Below are positions 25,128 to 32,830 of a DNA stretch of 64,000 bases, piece by piece (within the stretch, counting starts at the first letter, position 1; each line of letters begins with the position of its first letter). Made by a program: the position numbers and the translations under genes. The DNA comes from CAZBLK01 sp964492715. GTDB taxonomy: Bacteria; Bacillota; Clostridia; Lachnospirales; WRBF01. The stretch covers positions 46,054-110,053 of the forward strand of contig CAZBLK010000006.1 of assembly GCA_964492715.1 (NCBI GenBank), written 5' to 3'. The notes under the pieces were generated by a model, which was not told the origin of the DNA, ran no database searches, and saw nothing but the letters and a program-made list of their open reading frames with translations.

Positions 25128-26990
25128 ATGAAAAGAAAGTTTTTATCTGTAGTTACTGCAGCTACTCTTGCTTTGATAATGGGTTTATCAGGGTGCACTA
25201 AGCAGCCAGCAGGAGAAACTACAGCATCTCCTACACCTGCAGCTTCTGAAGCTGCTACAACAGCAGAAGCAAGTGCTACACCTGCGCCAGCAGCTACAGA
25301 CAATTCTGCTGCAGCCAATGAAGTGGCATCAACTTTTCCAGAAGCAATTGAAAACAACGAACCAAGCATTGAGGGAGGAGTTTTAAGATACGGTCTTACA
25401 CTTGATACTGGTTTCCAAGGCATATTGAACCCAGCATTTTATGAAGACTCTGCTGATGCCGAAATTTTGACATTTTTTGTAGATGCAGTGGTTAGCTTCG
25501 ACGAAAACTTTGTAATGGACCAAGACGGTGCTTGTACATATGAATTTGATGTTGACAAAAAGACAATCACTTTTAAAATGAGAGAAGGCATCAAATGGCA
25601 TGATGGCGAGCCTGTAACTTTAGATGACTTGGTTTACGCATATGAAGTAATTGCTCACAAAGATTATAATGGCTTCCGTTACGATGAATCGTTTGAAAAC
25701 ATTGTAGGTGTAAATGAATATCGTGCTGGCACAGCTGATAAAATTTCTGGCCTTGAACTTTCAGACGACAAAATGACTTTAACAATTAGCTTTGTGGATT
25801 TCTACCCATCTTTGTTAGTTTCAGGGTTCTGGACATACGCTATCCCACGTCATTACTATGGTGACATTGCTGTTAAAGATATGTCTGGTCACGACAAAAC
25901 AAGGTTTAACCCAATTGGCTTTGGACCATTCAAAGTTAAAAACGTTGTTCCGGGCGAATCAGTTGAATTTGTACGTTTTGATGACTATTGGATGGGCAAA
26001 CCAAAGCTAGATGGTGTAGTATTAGAAGTTGTAAGCACGGATTTAGTTCCAACTGCTATGAAGGAAGGCAAGTATGACATTGCTACATTTAGCACAGCAG
26101 TTTACCCAGACTATAAAAACCCAACTAACTATACGTACTTAGGTGAGCTTATGACTGTTTTTGACTACACAGGCTTTAAGCTTGGTACTATTGACTTAGA
26201 CAACAGCGTAAACGTTACTGACCCTAACTCAAAAATGTACAATGTAAAACTACGCCAAGCAATTGGCTATGCAATTGACAACGAAACAATTGCACAAGAC
26301 CTTTTCAACGGTTTGAGGTTTTTGGCAACAACAGTTATTACACCAAGGCACGGCTCTTACCAAAACAAAGACTTAGCTGGATATTACTATGACCCAGAGC
26401 TTTCTAAAAAGCTTTTGGACGAAGCTGGTTATGTTGACGTAGACGGCGACGGCTTCCGTGAAGACCCTGATGGTAACCAATTTACAATTCACTGGGCAGC
26501 TAGAGCTGGAAGCTCAGTTGCTGACACACTGGCTCAATTCAAATTGCAAAACTGGGCAGACGTTGGCTTGAGGGTAGAGCTTGCAACAGGACGTTTAATT
26601 GAAGTAAACGCATTCTATGAAATGGTAGAAAAAGATGACCCACAAATAGACATGTACGATGCTGGTTGGCAAACAGGATATGACCCTAACCCAGCTTCAT
26701 TGTGGGGGCGTAAGTCACCTACAAACTACACTCGTTACACAAGTGACAAGTTTGATGAAATTATTGGAAACATTTCATCTCAAAGTGGTTGGGACAATGA
26801 TTACTTGCAGCAACAATATAAAGATTGGCAAGTAGCTTTCTTTGAAGAAGCTCCAGCAATTCCTACTCTTTGGAGAATTGGTTTGGAAGCTGTAAACAAA
26901 CGTGTAAAGAACTACAACCTTACAGAGCCTGATATTACTCAAAATTTACACAACCTTGAGCTTACGGCTAGTGAACCATATAAAGAATAA
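25128..26990 (+). CDS. oppA: Peptide-binding lipoprotein OppA-like (second system)
   Basis: 620 aa, larger than the first OppA. Lipobox MGLSGC, then an Ala/Thr/Pro-rich linker to about residue 70. The mature domain has GGVLRYGLTLDTGFQGILNP and KKTITFKMREGIKWHDGEPVTLDDLVYAYEV, the family 5 signature, and late ASLWGRKSPTNYTRY. It contains an Asp-rich loop VDVDGDGFREDPDGN that looks like a calcium-binding (EF-hand or dockerin-like) loop, common in family 5 proteins at this point. Last gene of the second operon, ended by the terminator at 27011. Confidence 0.92.
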   Translation: MKRKFLSVVTAATLALIMGLSGCTKQPAGETTASPTPAASEAATTAEASATPAPAATDNSAAANEVASTFPEAIENNEPSIEGGVLRYGLTLDTGFQGILNPAFYEDSADAEILTFFVDAVVSFDENFVMDQDGACTYEFDVDKKTITFKMREGIKWHDGEPVTLDDLVYAYEVIAHKDYNGFRYDESFENIVGVNEYRAGTADKISGLELSDDKMTLTISFVDFYPSLLVSGFWTYAIPRHYYGDIAVKDMSGHDKTRFNPIGFGPFKVKNVVPGESVEFVRFDDYWMGKPKLDGVVLEVVSTDLVPTAMKEGKYDIATFSTAVYPDYKNPTNYTYLGELMTVFDYTGFKLGTIDLDNSVNVTDPNSKMYNVKLRQAIGYAIDNETIAQDLFNGLRFLATTVITPRHGSYQNKDLAGYYYDPELSKKLLDEAGYVDVDGDGFREDPDGNQFTIHWAARAGSSVADTLAQFKLQNWADVGLRVELATGRLIEVNAFYEMVEKDDPQIDMYDAGWQTGYDPNPASLWGRKSPTNYTRYTSDKFDEIIGNISSQSGWDNDYLQQQYKDWQVAFFEEAPAIPTLWRIGLEAVNKRVKNYNLTEPDITQNLHNLELTASEPYKE

Positions 26991-27010
26991 TTCAATACAT
27001 GACCAATGAA

Positions 27011-27040
27011 CAAAAAACCTCCGATTAAGGAGGTTTTTTG
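27011..27040. terminator. Bidirectional terminator between oppA and the oxidoreductase operon
   Basis: Stem CAAAAAACCTCC / GGAGGTTTTTTG with a 6-nt loop; A-run before and T-run after, so it works for the convergent units on both sides. Confidence 0.9.
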
Positions 27041-27055
27041 TTTTAGCTATTCTAT

Positions 27056-28207
27056 TTAAACAACTGACGGCTCAATGATAAGCTCGCCTTTTGCAAACCG
27101 TTCTATATTAAGCTGTTCCCAAGGCAAAGTTGGTGTAAGCCCAAGGATTAATTCTGCCATGGCAGCACCAGTCGAAGGGCCAAACATAAAGCCGTGCCCA
27201 GAAAAACCACAAGCAACATAAAAGCCTTCAACTTCTGCCACTCCGCTAAAAATTGGCTGTTTGTCGGGCGACATGTTGTAAAGCCCGGCCCATTGACGCA
27301 AAAGTCGAATGTTCCTAAGCGGCGGAAGCACCTTTGTTATAGTAGTTGTCATTTCGTCCAAAAACTGCCAGCTACAGGTTGTTCGCAAATCTCTCGGCTC
27401 ATCACGTCCACTTTGCCCCATTATAATTCCACCATGCGGCACTTGCTGACAATATAAATTTAAAGAAAAACTCATTACCATAGGGTTAAGCAGTGGCTCA
27501 ACAGGCTCTGTAACGAGAATTTGATGCCGCTCTGAGTATAAAGGAAGCTTTACAGAAACCATTTCGGCAATTTGCTGTGAGTACCCACCGGCGGCATTTA
27601 CAACAACGTTTGTTGAAATGTACCCTTTATCTGTTTGAACCCCTTGAATTTTACCGTTTTCAACATCAATTCCTGTTACAGTAGTAAACGTGTAAATATG
27701 CCCTCCAAGTCTTTTTACTGAATTAGCAAAAGCTTGGTTTGTATGAAATGGGTTTAAGTGGCCGTCCTTTTGGTGGAAAGTTGCTGCAAGTAAACCATCT
27801 GTGTTAAGAATAGGCACAATTTCTTTTGCTTCATCAACGCCCAAAAGCTTTGAATTTATGCCAAGCGAATTTTGCAGGGCAACATTTTTCTTCATTTGTT
27901 CAAGCTCGTGCTCGGTTGAAATGAGAAGCAAATATCCGCCTTGCTTAAACTCAATGTCACCGCTTTTATACTGCAATTCCTCTGCTGCATTTTCAAAAAA
28001 TTCACATGAATATCTTGAAAAAATGCAGTTCATTTCCGTTCCCCATTGTTGGCGAATACCTGCGCCGCAACGCCCAGTTGCACCAGAAGCAATGTACTCT
28101 TTTTCCAAAACAACAACATTTTTCATTCCGTTTTTCAGAAGGTTGTACGCAATTGCCGTTCCCGAAATTCCGCCGCCAATAATTACTGCATCTGCTGTTT
28201 TAATCAT
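27056..28207 (-). CDS. FAD-dependent amine/amino-acid dehydrogenase subunit (HcnC / DadA type)
   Basis: 383 aa from ATG at 28207; an in-frame GTG at 28222 abuts the AGGAGG and is unlikely. The N-terminus is a Rossmann FAD-binding motif (AVIIGGGISGTAIAYNLL, then VVVLEKEYIASGATGRCGAGIRQQ), and the C-terminal part has the GFYVACGFSGHGFMFGPSTG motif of the D-amino-acid oxidase/sarcosine oxidase beta family. In multi-subunit members this subunit oxidises the substrate C-N bond and passes electrons to the Fe-S partners. Last gene of a five-gene minus-strand operon, overlapping the BFD gene by 8 bp. Substrate could be a D-amino acid, proline, hydroxyproline, sarcosine or an opine. Confidence 0.88.
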   Translation of the reverse strand: MIKTADAVIIGGGISGTAIAYNLLKNGMKNVVVLEKEYIASGATGRCGAGIRQQWGTEMNCIFSRYSCEFFENAAEELQYKSGDIEFKQGGYLLLISTEHELEQMKKNVALQNSLGINSKLLGVDEAKEIVPILNTDGLLAATFHQKDGHLNPFHTNQAFANSVKRLGGHIYTFTTVTGIDVENGKIQGVQTDKGYISTNVVVNAAGGYSQQIAEMVSVKLPLYSERHQILVTEPVEPLLNPMVMSFSLNLYCQQVPHGGIIMGQSGRDEPRDLRTTCSWQFLDEMTTTITKVLPPLRNIRLLRQWAGLYNMSPDKQPIFSGVAEVEGFYVACGFSGHGFMFGPSTGAAMAELILGLTPTLPWEQLNIERFAKGELIIEPSVV

Positions 28208-28499
28208 GGAAAACTGCTCCACCTCCTAAAACTTCTGCCGCATCGGCTATTTGCCCAAGCTTCATGCTTTTAGCAGGAGGCCTTGAGGTTGTAGTAGAAA
28301 TTTCTGAAACAGGCACGTTAAGTGCTTTGGAAAGCTCTTGCATTACAAGCGGAATACACGTTCTTCCTTGGCATGGGCCCATTCCAAGCCTTGCAATACG
28401 CTTTAATTCTTCAAGCGTTGTAAAACCTTTTCCAATTAGCACCCTTATATATTCTAAGTCCAAGTCGGAACAACGGCAAACTATAACGTCCTCGCTCAT
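28200..28499 (-). CDS. BFD-like [2Fe-2S]-binding protein of the dehydrogenase complex
   Basis: 99 aa. Pattern VIVCRCSDLDLEYIRVLIGKGF...GMGPCQGRTCIPLV gives the four cysteines (C-x-C ... C-x4-C) of the bacterioferritin-associated ferredoxin fold, which is found fused or adjacent to the beta-type subunit in HcnABC, opine oxidase and related enzymes. Its stop overlaps the next start by 8 bp, and it starts immediately after the stop of the upstream ferredoxin gene, so all are translated together. Confidence 0.87.
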   Translation of the reverse strand: MSEDVIVCRCSDLDLEYIRVLIGKGFTTLEELKRIARLGMGPCQGRTCIPLVMQELSKALNVPVSEISTTTSRPPAKSMKLGQIADAAEVLGGGAVFHD

Positions 28500-28988
28500 C
28501 TATTCCACCACCTTTATATTTCTTATTATTTTTACTTTATCTTTATCAACAGCAATTGAAACAATTTGCGTTTTGTCAAATGCCTTTACGTCCTGCACTT
28601 TTACAACCGTTACATCGGCTACATATTGCCCTGACCTGTCAAGCCCCTTTACAACCTCGCCTTCTTTTGGAAGCGGAAAAAACTCGCACGGAATTTTCAT
28701 CAAAGCTTTATCCTCAGAATATGTAAGGTCAACAACCATTATGGAAAGCCCTGGGCATTTTGCAATACACAATCCACAGCCGTTACATTTTTCATGGTCA
28801 ATGTTTGGCAAGTCGCAAATGTCTTCAAACTTTTTCATTGCACCTCTTTTGCAAGCAGTAAAGCATGGGTTACACGGAATGTTTTGGAAACATTCAATAA
28901 CTGCTGCAGCCCCTTTGTTAAGCCTTTTGTAAGAAGGAAAAACACTTTCAACTTGCTCGGATGTCGGAATTCCTGTTTGCTTTAGCAT
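28500..28988 (-). CDS. 4Fe-4S ferredoxin-type subunit of the dehydrogenase complex
   Basis: 162 aa. Residues about 38-80 hold two clusters: IPCNPCFTACKRGAM (C-x2-C-x3-C, a variant) and CNGCGLCIAKCPGLS (C-x2-C-x2-C-x3-C, standard). The C-terminal half is beta-rich (GEVVKGLDRSGQYVADVTVV). This gene is an addition to the usual three-subunit HcnABC layout and probably takes electrons from the flavins to ferredoxin, fitting an anaerobe. It starts 12 bp after the upstream gene. Confidence 0.85.
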   Translation of the reverse strand: MLKQTGIPTSEQVESVFPSYKRLNKGAAAVIECFQNIPCNPCFTACKRGAMKKFEDICDLPNIDHEKCNGCGLCIAKCPGLSIMVVDLTYSEDKALMKIPCEFFPLPKEGEVVKGLDRSGQYVADVTVVKVQDVKAFDKTQIVSIAVDKDKVKIIRNIKVVE

Positions 28989-29000
28989 AATAACCCTCCA

Positions 29001-30077
29001 TTAAATTGAAGCTGCTGCTAATCCGTTTTTAATCCTTGCGCCTACTTCGCCATGGCGAAGGCTGTTAAGCTGTTCCAAATATTCTGATATTTTTTCTTCA
29101 TAGTTCAAAACGTCATGCCCCAAATATTTTGCAGCTGAAAGACCAGAAATATATCCGCCTACCATTGCACTGGAAGCTTCTTCTACGCCTGAAACGTCCC
29201 CAGCAACAAAAATTCCCGAAACAGTAGTTTGCAGTTTTTCATCACGCTTTGGAACAAAGCCGCCAAGAGCAGGAACATAAACCATTTCACACCCAGCTTG
29301 CCACAAAAGTTCAGAAAGCGGCGAAAGCCCAACCGAAATACACAAAATATCTGCTTCAATCCGTTGCTCAGTTCCTTCTATGCCTTCCCACTTTTCATCT
29401 AACTTCCAAATTGTCACTGCTTCAAGCTTGCTACTGCCGTGCGCTTCCTTTACAGAATGCCCTGTAAGTATTGGAACGCCCATTCTGCGAAGCTTTGACG
29501 CATGAACAAGATAGCCGCCAATTGAGCTGCCGCCTTCAACAACTGCCTTTACGTTTACGCCTGCTTGCAAAAGCTGGTACGACACTATTAGCCCAATGTT
29601 TCCAGCACCAAGCATAACAATGTTGTTTCCTGGCTTAACGCCATACTGGTTCATCAGCGTTTGAACAGCACCTGCGCCATAAATTCCAGGTAAGTCGTTA
29701 TTTTTAAACATAATAGTTTTTTCGCTTGCACCTGTCGCAACTATAATTGCATTAGGTTTAATTTTTTCATACTTTCCCTTTATTTCAGCCGTAACAACCC
29801 CGTCTTCGTAAATGCCGATAGCTGTAGCATTGTTTAAAAGCGTAACATTCTCCATTGCTCTCAGTTTGTCCAATAAAAGTGCCGCAATGTCAAAGCCACG
29901 TTTTGAAGCATACTGCTTTTCCGAGCCGAAAAACATATGCGTTTGCTTTAAAAGCTGACCGCCAAAAGAAATGTTTCTGTCTAAAACAGTTACAGAAACA
30001 CCTGCTTCTCCAGCTTCAAGTGCGGCACAAAGCCCAGCCGGACCACCGCCAATTATTAAAAGTTCAGTCGAAATCAC
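29001..30077 (-). CDS. NAD(P)/FAD-dependent oxidoreductase subunit (HcnB type)
   Basis: 358 aa from GTG at 30077, placed 7 nt after AGGGGG; the ORF is open further upstream but that part lies inside the previous gene. The GTGA overlap with the upstream stop gives coupling. FAD motif LLIIGGGPAGLCAALEAGEAG at the start, a central NAD-type motif NIVMLGAGNIGLIVSYQLLQAG and the GIFVAGDVSGVEEASSAMVGG C-terminal motif. This is the pyridine-nucleotide-disulfide oxidoreductase-like alpha/B subunit of HcnABC-type complexes. It ends AARIKNGLAAASI without the C-terminal BFD domain, which is encoded separately here. Confidence 0.88.
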   Translation of the reverse strand: MISTELLIIGGGPAGLCAALEAGEAGVSVTVLDRNISFGGQLLKQTHMFFGSEKQYASKRGFDIAALLLDKLRAMENVTLLNNATAIGIYEDGVVTAEIKGKYEKIKPNAIIVATGASEKTIMFKNNDLPGIYGAGAVQTLMNQYGVKPGNNIVMLGAGNIGLIVSYQLLQAGVNVKAVVEGGSSIGGYLVHASKLRRMGVPILTGHSVKEAHGSSKLEAVTIWKLDEKWEGIEGTEQRIEADILCISVGLSPLSELLWQAGCEMVYVPALGGFVPKRDEKLQTTVSGIFVAGDVSGVEEASSAMVGGYISGLSAAKYLGHDVLNYEEKISEYLEQLNSLRHGEVGARIKNGLAAASI

Positions 30078-30379
30078 ACAACTTCCCCCTTGCCTTTTTG
30101 AGTTAAAACAACAATCCCTTCTCTTACAGGCTCGACACAAATACGTACATTTGGTTCGCCGTTCACAACCATTGTGCAAGACGAACAATTTCCAATTGCA
30201 CAATAAAGCCCTCGTGGGCGGTGTTTCTCCAAGCTGTGGCTAATTGTGCGAAAGCCTGCCGCATGAAGTGCCGCAGCAATTGTTTCGTTTTCAAAGCCCT
30301 TAACCGAAACACCGTCATATGTAAAAGTAACTTCTTTACCTCGGTCAAAGCTTAATATTGGGTGGTTTTCAATTCTCAC
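30074..30379 (-). CDS. [2Fe-2S] ferredoxin-like subunit (HcnA type)
   Basis: 101 aa. The plant-type ferredoxin pattern runs GVSVKGFENETIAAALHAAG, RGLYCAIGNCSSCTMVVNG and CVEP: three of the cluster cysteines are in C-x4-C-x2-C and the fourth follows 12-15 residues later. Small [2Fe-2S] subunits of this size are the gamma/A subunits of HcnABC, opine oxidase and sarcosine oxidase-like enzymes. First gene of the operon. Confidence 0.88.
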   Translation of the reverse strand: MRIENHPILSFDRGKEVTFTYDGVSVKGFENETIAAALHAAGFRTISHSLEKHRPRGLYCAIGNCSSCTMVVNGEPNVRICVEPVREGIVVLTQKGKGEVV

Positions 30380-30426
30380 TGATACTCCTCCAGTTACGAA
30401 TACTAATTTATGAAGTATTTGTTAGT

Positions 30427-30496
30427 ATAGTCATTTAACTTTAAAATTGGCAAATACGGCGAGCGTATTTGACTGATTTTGAAGGTACATGACTAT
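30427..30496. repeat. Large imperfect hairpin between divergent units
   Basis: Arms of about 32 bp: ATAGTCATTTAACTTTAAAA... at 30427 and its partner ending ...ACATGACTAT at 30496, meeting at CAAATACG-GCGAG-CGTATTTG. It lies between the divergent dehydrogenase operon and spoIIGA. It may be another small palindromic repeat or a structured leader. Confidence 0.65.
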
Positions 30497-30622
30497 ATAT
30501 CTTATTGTTTATTATAACACTATTTAACTTGTATGCAACAAAATTTTAAGTAATATATGACATATGATTATTCATTCTTGGTAAATAGTGTATCTCATTA
30601 TGATTGTATAATGGTCATATAA

Positions 30623-30687
30623 TGTCGAATTGTTCTGCACTTCATTCAGCATTTTTGACAGTTTTCATGTGTTGTATTTTGTATAAT
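30623..30687 (+). promoter_or_regulatory. spoIIG promoter with Spo0A boxes and a 21-bp spacer
   Basis: TTGACA (30655-30660) and TATAAT (30682-30687) are consensus sigma-A elements but are 21 bp apart, too far for unaided recognition. A perfect 0A box TGTCGAA lies at 30623-30629, and TGTCAAA on the minus strand (30654-30660) overlaps the -35. This matches the Bacillus subtilis spoIIG/spoIIE promoters (21-22 bp spacing, Spo0A~P-activated, established knowledge). Expected start near 30694. Confidence 0.78.
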
Positions 30688-30720
30688 ACATTAATAAAAA
30701 AACTAATCGGAGTGTCAGTT

Positions 30721-31635
30721 ATGCAAATTTATGCGGACGTTGTTTTTTTAATAAATTTTATAATGGATACATTTATTTTTTACATAGTTTCAAAGCTTAC
30801 AGGCAAAAACGTAAAAAAACTACGGCTTTTTTTAGGCGGTGCGGTTATGTCAGTTTTATATTGCCTGCTTCTTTTTATTCCAAACATTAATGTGTTTTAC
30901 AACATATTTGCAGCAATTGTTATTATAATGGTGGGTGTTTTAATTACGTTTAAACCTAGCTGTTGTAAGGAGCTTTTTAAGTACATAATTTTGTCAAGCG
31001 TTGCGGCATTTTCCATTGGTGGAATTGGCTTTGCGTTATATTATTTTACAGAGCTTCCAACAGTTGTCGGAAACATGATTGACTTTACAATTACAAACTT
31101 TCCAATAAAGCTTCTGCTTGCTTCAACATGCAGCTTTTACATAATAATAAAACTGTTTTACAGTTGGATAAAAAGAACAGCCATAAACAAGCAAGTTTTT
31201 TATAGTGTAAAAATTTTCTGCGACGAAGCAAACATTAGCTTTAATGCTCTTGTAGACACAGGAAACTCACTGCAAGACCCTGTAAGCAATTCACCTGTAA
31301 TAATTGCCGAGTACAACGCCGTTGAGGAATTTTTGCCACACAGGCTTAAAGATGTTTTTCAAGAAAAAAAGGACAACGACTTACTGCTTATAGTTAAGTC
31401 TGTCGAAGAAGGCGACTTTTCTGATAGGCTTAGAATTATTCCGTTTAAAAGCATTGGAAAGCAAAATGGTATGCTTTGCGGCTTTCGCCCAGATTGGGTT
31501 GAAATAAACACAAACGATGGGGTTTTAAAGCTTAAAAACGTCGTTATAGGAATTTATAATTTCAAGCTTTCAAACGATGGCACATACCAAGGGCTTTTGG
31601 GGACAGAAGCTTTACAGCAAACGTATGGACATTAA
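30721..31635 (+). CDS. spoIIGA: Sporulation sigma-E processing peptidase SpoIIGA
   Basis: 304 aa from ATG at 30721 (MQIYADVVFLINFIMDTFIF, the usual family start; CGGAG lies 8 nt upstream); an open frame back to 30604 includes the promoter and is not coding. The N-terminal half has about five membrane segments; the C-terminal half is a retropepsin-like aspartic protease with LVDTGNSLQDP, Asp near 179 (Asp183 in B. subtilis). It removes the pro-sequence of SigE at the sporulation septum in response to forespore signalling. Followed 75 bp later by sigE. Confidence 0.95.
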   Translation: MQIYADVVFLINFIMDTFIFYIVSKLTGKNVKKLRLFLGGAVMSVLYCLLLFIPNINVFYNIFAAIVIIMVGVLITFKPSCCKELFKYIILSSVAAFSIGGIGFALYYFTELPTVVGNMIDFTITNFPIKLLLASTCSFYIIIKLFYSWIKRTAINKQVFYSVKIFCDEANISFNALVDTGNSLQDPVSNSPVIIAEYNAVEEFLPHRLKDVFQEKKDNDLLLIVKSVEEGDFSDRLRIIPFKSIGKQNGMLCGFRPDWVEINTNDGVLKLKNVVIGIYNFKLSNDGTYQGLLGTEALQQTYGH

Positions 31636-31710
31636 TACTAGTCTCAATCCAAAAGAAGTCTTGGTTTAAAAGAGATTAGTATAACTTGTTAACATAAGGG
31701 AGGTTTATCC

Positions 31711-32439
31711 ATGAACTGCGTAAAAATTTTACTTCATGTTTACGAAAGAGTTAAAAGGTTTGTAATTTTAAATACAGAAGATAATGAAATTTATTATATA
31801 GGCGGAAGCGAGGTTCTCCCATCACCTTTAAATGCCGAGGAAGAAGCAGAGCTTTTGCAAAAGCTTGGAACAGACGACGACGTAAAAGCAAAAGCTACAC
31901 TTATAGAAAGAAACCTACGTCTTGTTGTTTACATAGCGAGAAAGTTTGAAAACACAGGTGTGAACGTTGAAGATTTAATTTCAATTGGTACAATTGGTTT
32001 AATTAAAGCAATAAACACTTTCCGAACAGAAAAGAAAATTAAGCTTGCAACATATGCGTCACGCTGCATTGAAAATGAAATTCTAATGTTTTTGAGGCGT
32101 AACACACGCACAAAAAACGAAGTTTCTATTGATGAGCCGCTTAACGTTGACTGGGAGGGCAACGAGCTTTTGCTCTCTGACATTTTGGGAACAGAAATTG
32201 ACATTATTTACCGTGACATAGAAGACGAGGTTGACAAAGAGCTTTTAGAAAAAGCAATGGAAAAGCTTTCAAAGCGTGAAAAGAAAATTGTGGAGCTACG
32301 CTTTGGGCTAAACGGTGATAAAGAGGAAATGACGCAAAAGGAAGTTGCCGACCTTTTGGGAATTTCACAGTCGTACATATCTCGGCTTGAAAAGAAAATT
32401 ATCGGAAGGCTTAAAAAAGAAATTGCTAGAATGGTGTAG
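31711..32439 (+). CDS. sigE: RNA polymerase sporulation sigma factor SigE (pro-SigE)
   Basis: 242 aa. A short N-terminal pro-sequence (about 30 residues, hydrophobic/basic) precedes YYIGGSEVLPSPLNAEEE, the typical SigE start and processing area. Sigma-70 regions 2 (NLRLVVYIARKFENTGVNVEDLISIGTIGLIKAINTF) and 4 (KEVADLLGISQSYISRLEKKI) are intact. It directs mother-cell transcription early in sporulation. ATG behind AAGGGAGGT. In B. subtilis sigG follows directly; here a terminator and repeat elements follow instead. Confidence 0.96.
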   Translation: MNCVKILLHVYERVKRFVILNTEDNEIYYIGGSEVLPSPLNAEEEAELLQKLGTDDDVKAKATLIERNLRLVVYIARKFENTGVNVEDLISIGTIGLIKAINTFRTEKKIKLATYASRCIENEILMFLRRNTRTKNEVSIDEPLNVDWEGNELLLSDILGTEIDIIYRDIEDEVDKELLEKAMEKLSKREKKIVELRFGLNGDKEEMTQKEVADLLGISQSYISRLEKKIIGRLKKEIARMV

Positions 32440-32441
32440 TT

Positions 32442-32486
32442 AAAACAACGCTTGTTACGGAAATATTTCGTAGTAAGCGTTGTTTT
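32442..32486 (+). terminator. Terminator of spoIIGA-sigE
   Basis: Perfect outer stem AAAACAACGCTT / AAGCGTTGTTTT plus a TACG/CGTA inner pairing, starting 2 bp past the sigE stop, followed by TTTATG. Confidence 0.8.
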
Positions 32487-32497
32487 ATGTCGAACTT

Positions 32498-32777
32498 TTA
32501 GGACGTGTTTTGTAAATCCATTTGCACGTCTTTTCGACAGACTTTCATCTATACTTCGTCAAAAACCTCATGTTTTTTATGTGAGGATTATTTAGAACCT
32601 GTACTCAGTAATGGGTTGCCCGTATTTGAAATGGCTATTTATCACGATTTGTAGCGTGGCGGCGAAGGCATAATAGAAGAATTATGGCAAGCCGCCACAA
32701 CAAACAATGGCGGAATAATTGCATCAAAGGCGGGTGATAGCTTGCTGAATACAGGTTCTTACATTTACACGCCCTAG
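32498..32777. repeat. Family A element interrupted by a family B element
   Basis: Left end TTAGGACGTGTTTTGTAAAT at 32498 and right end ACATTTACACGCCCTAG at 32777 are an imperfect family A end pair. Between them lies the intact family B element 32594-32759. Without it the A copy is only about 114 bp, so it has lost some internal sequence. Non-coding. Confidence 0.72.
32594..32759. repeat. Family B palindromic element, 166 bp (MITE-like)
   Basis: Ends AGAACCTGTACTCAG and CTGAATACAGGTTCT are inverted repeats; inner arms (GTAGCGTGGCGGC / GCCGCCAC) fold as well. It sits inside the family A element at 32498-32777, hence inserted later. No coding capacity. Confidence 0.8.
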
Positions 32778-32830
32778 TCTCAATTATAATCGGCGTTTCA
32801 TTTCACAAACCTTGTAAGTCGTCTTTTACA

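Noticed and set aside
28264..28932. 222-codon plus-strand ORF over the BFD and ferredoxin genes
   Set aside because: Antisense shadow; the minus-strand frames carry conserved cysteine motifs.
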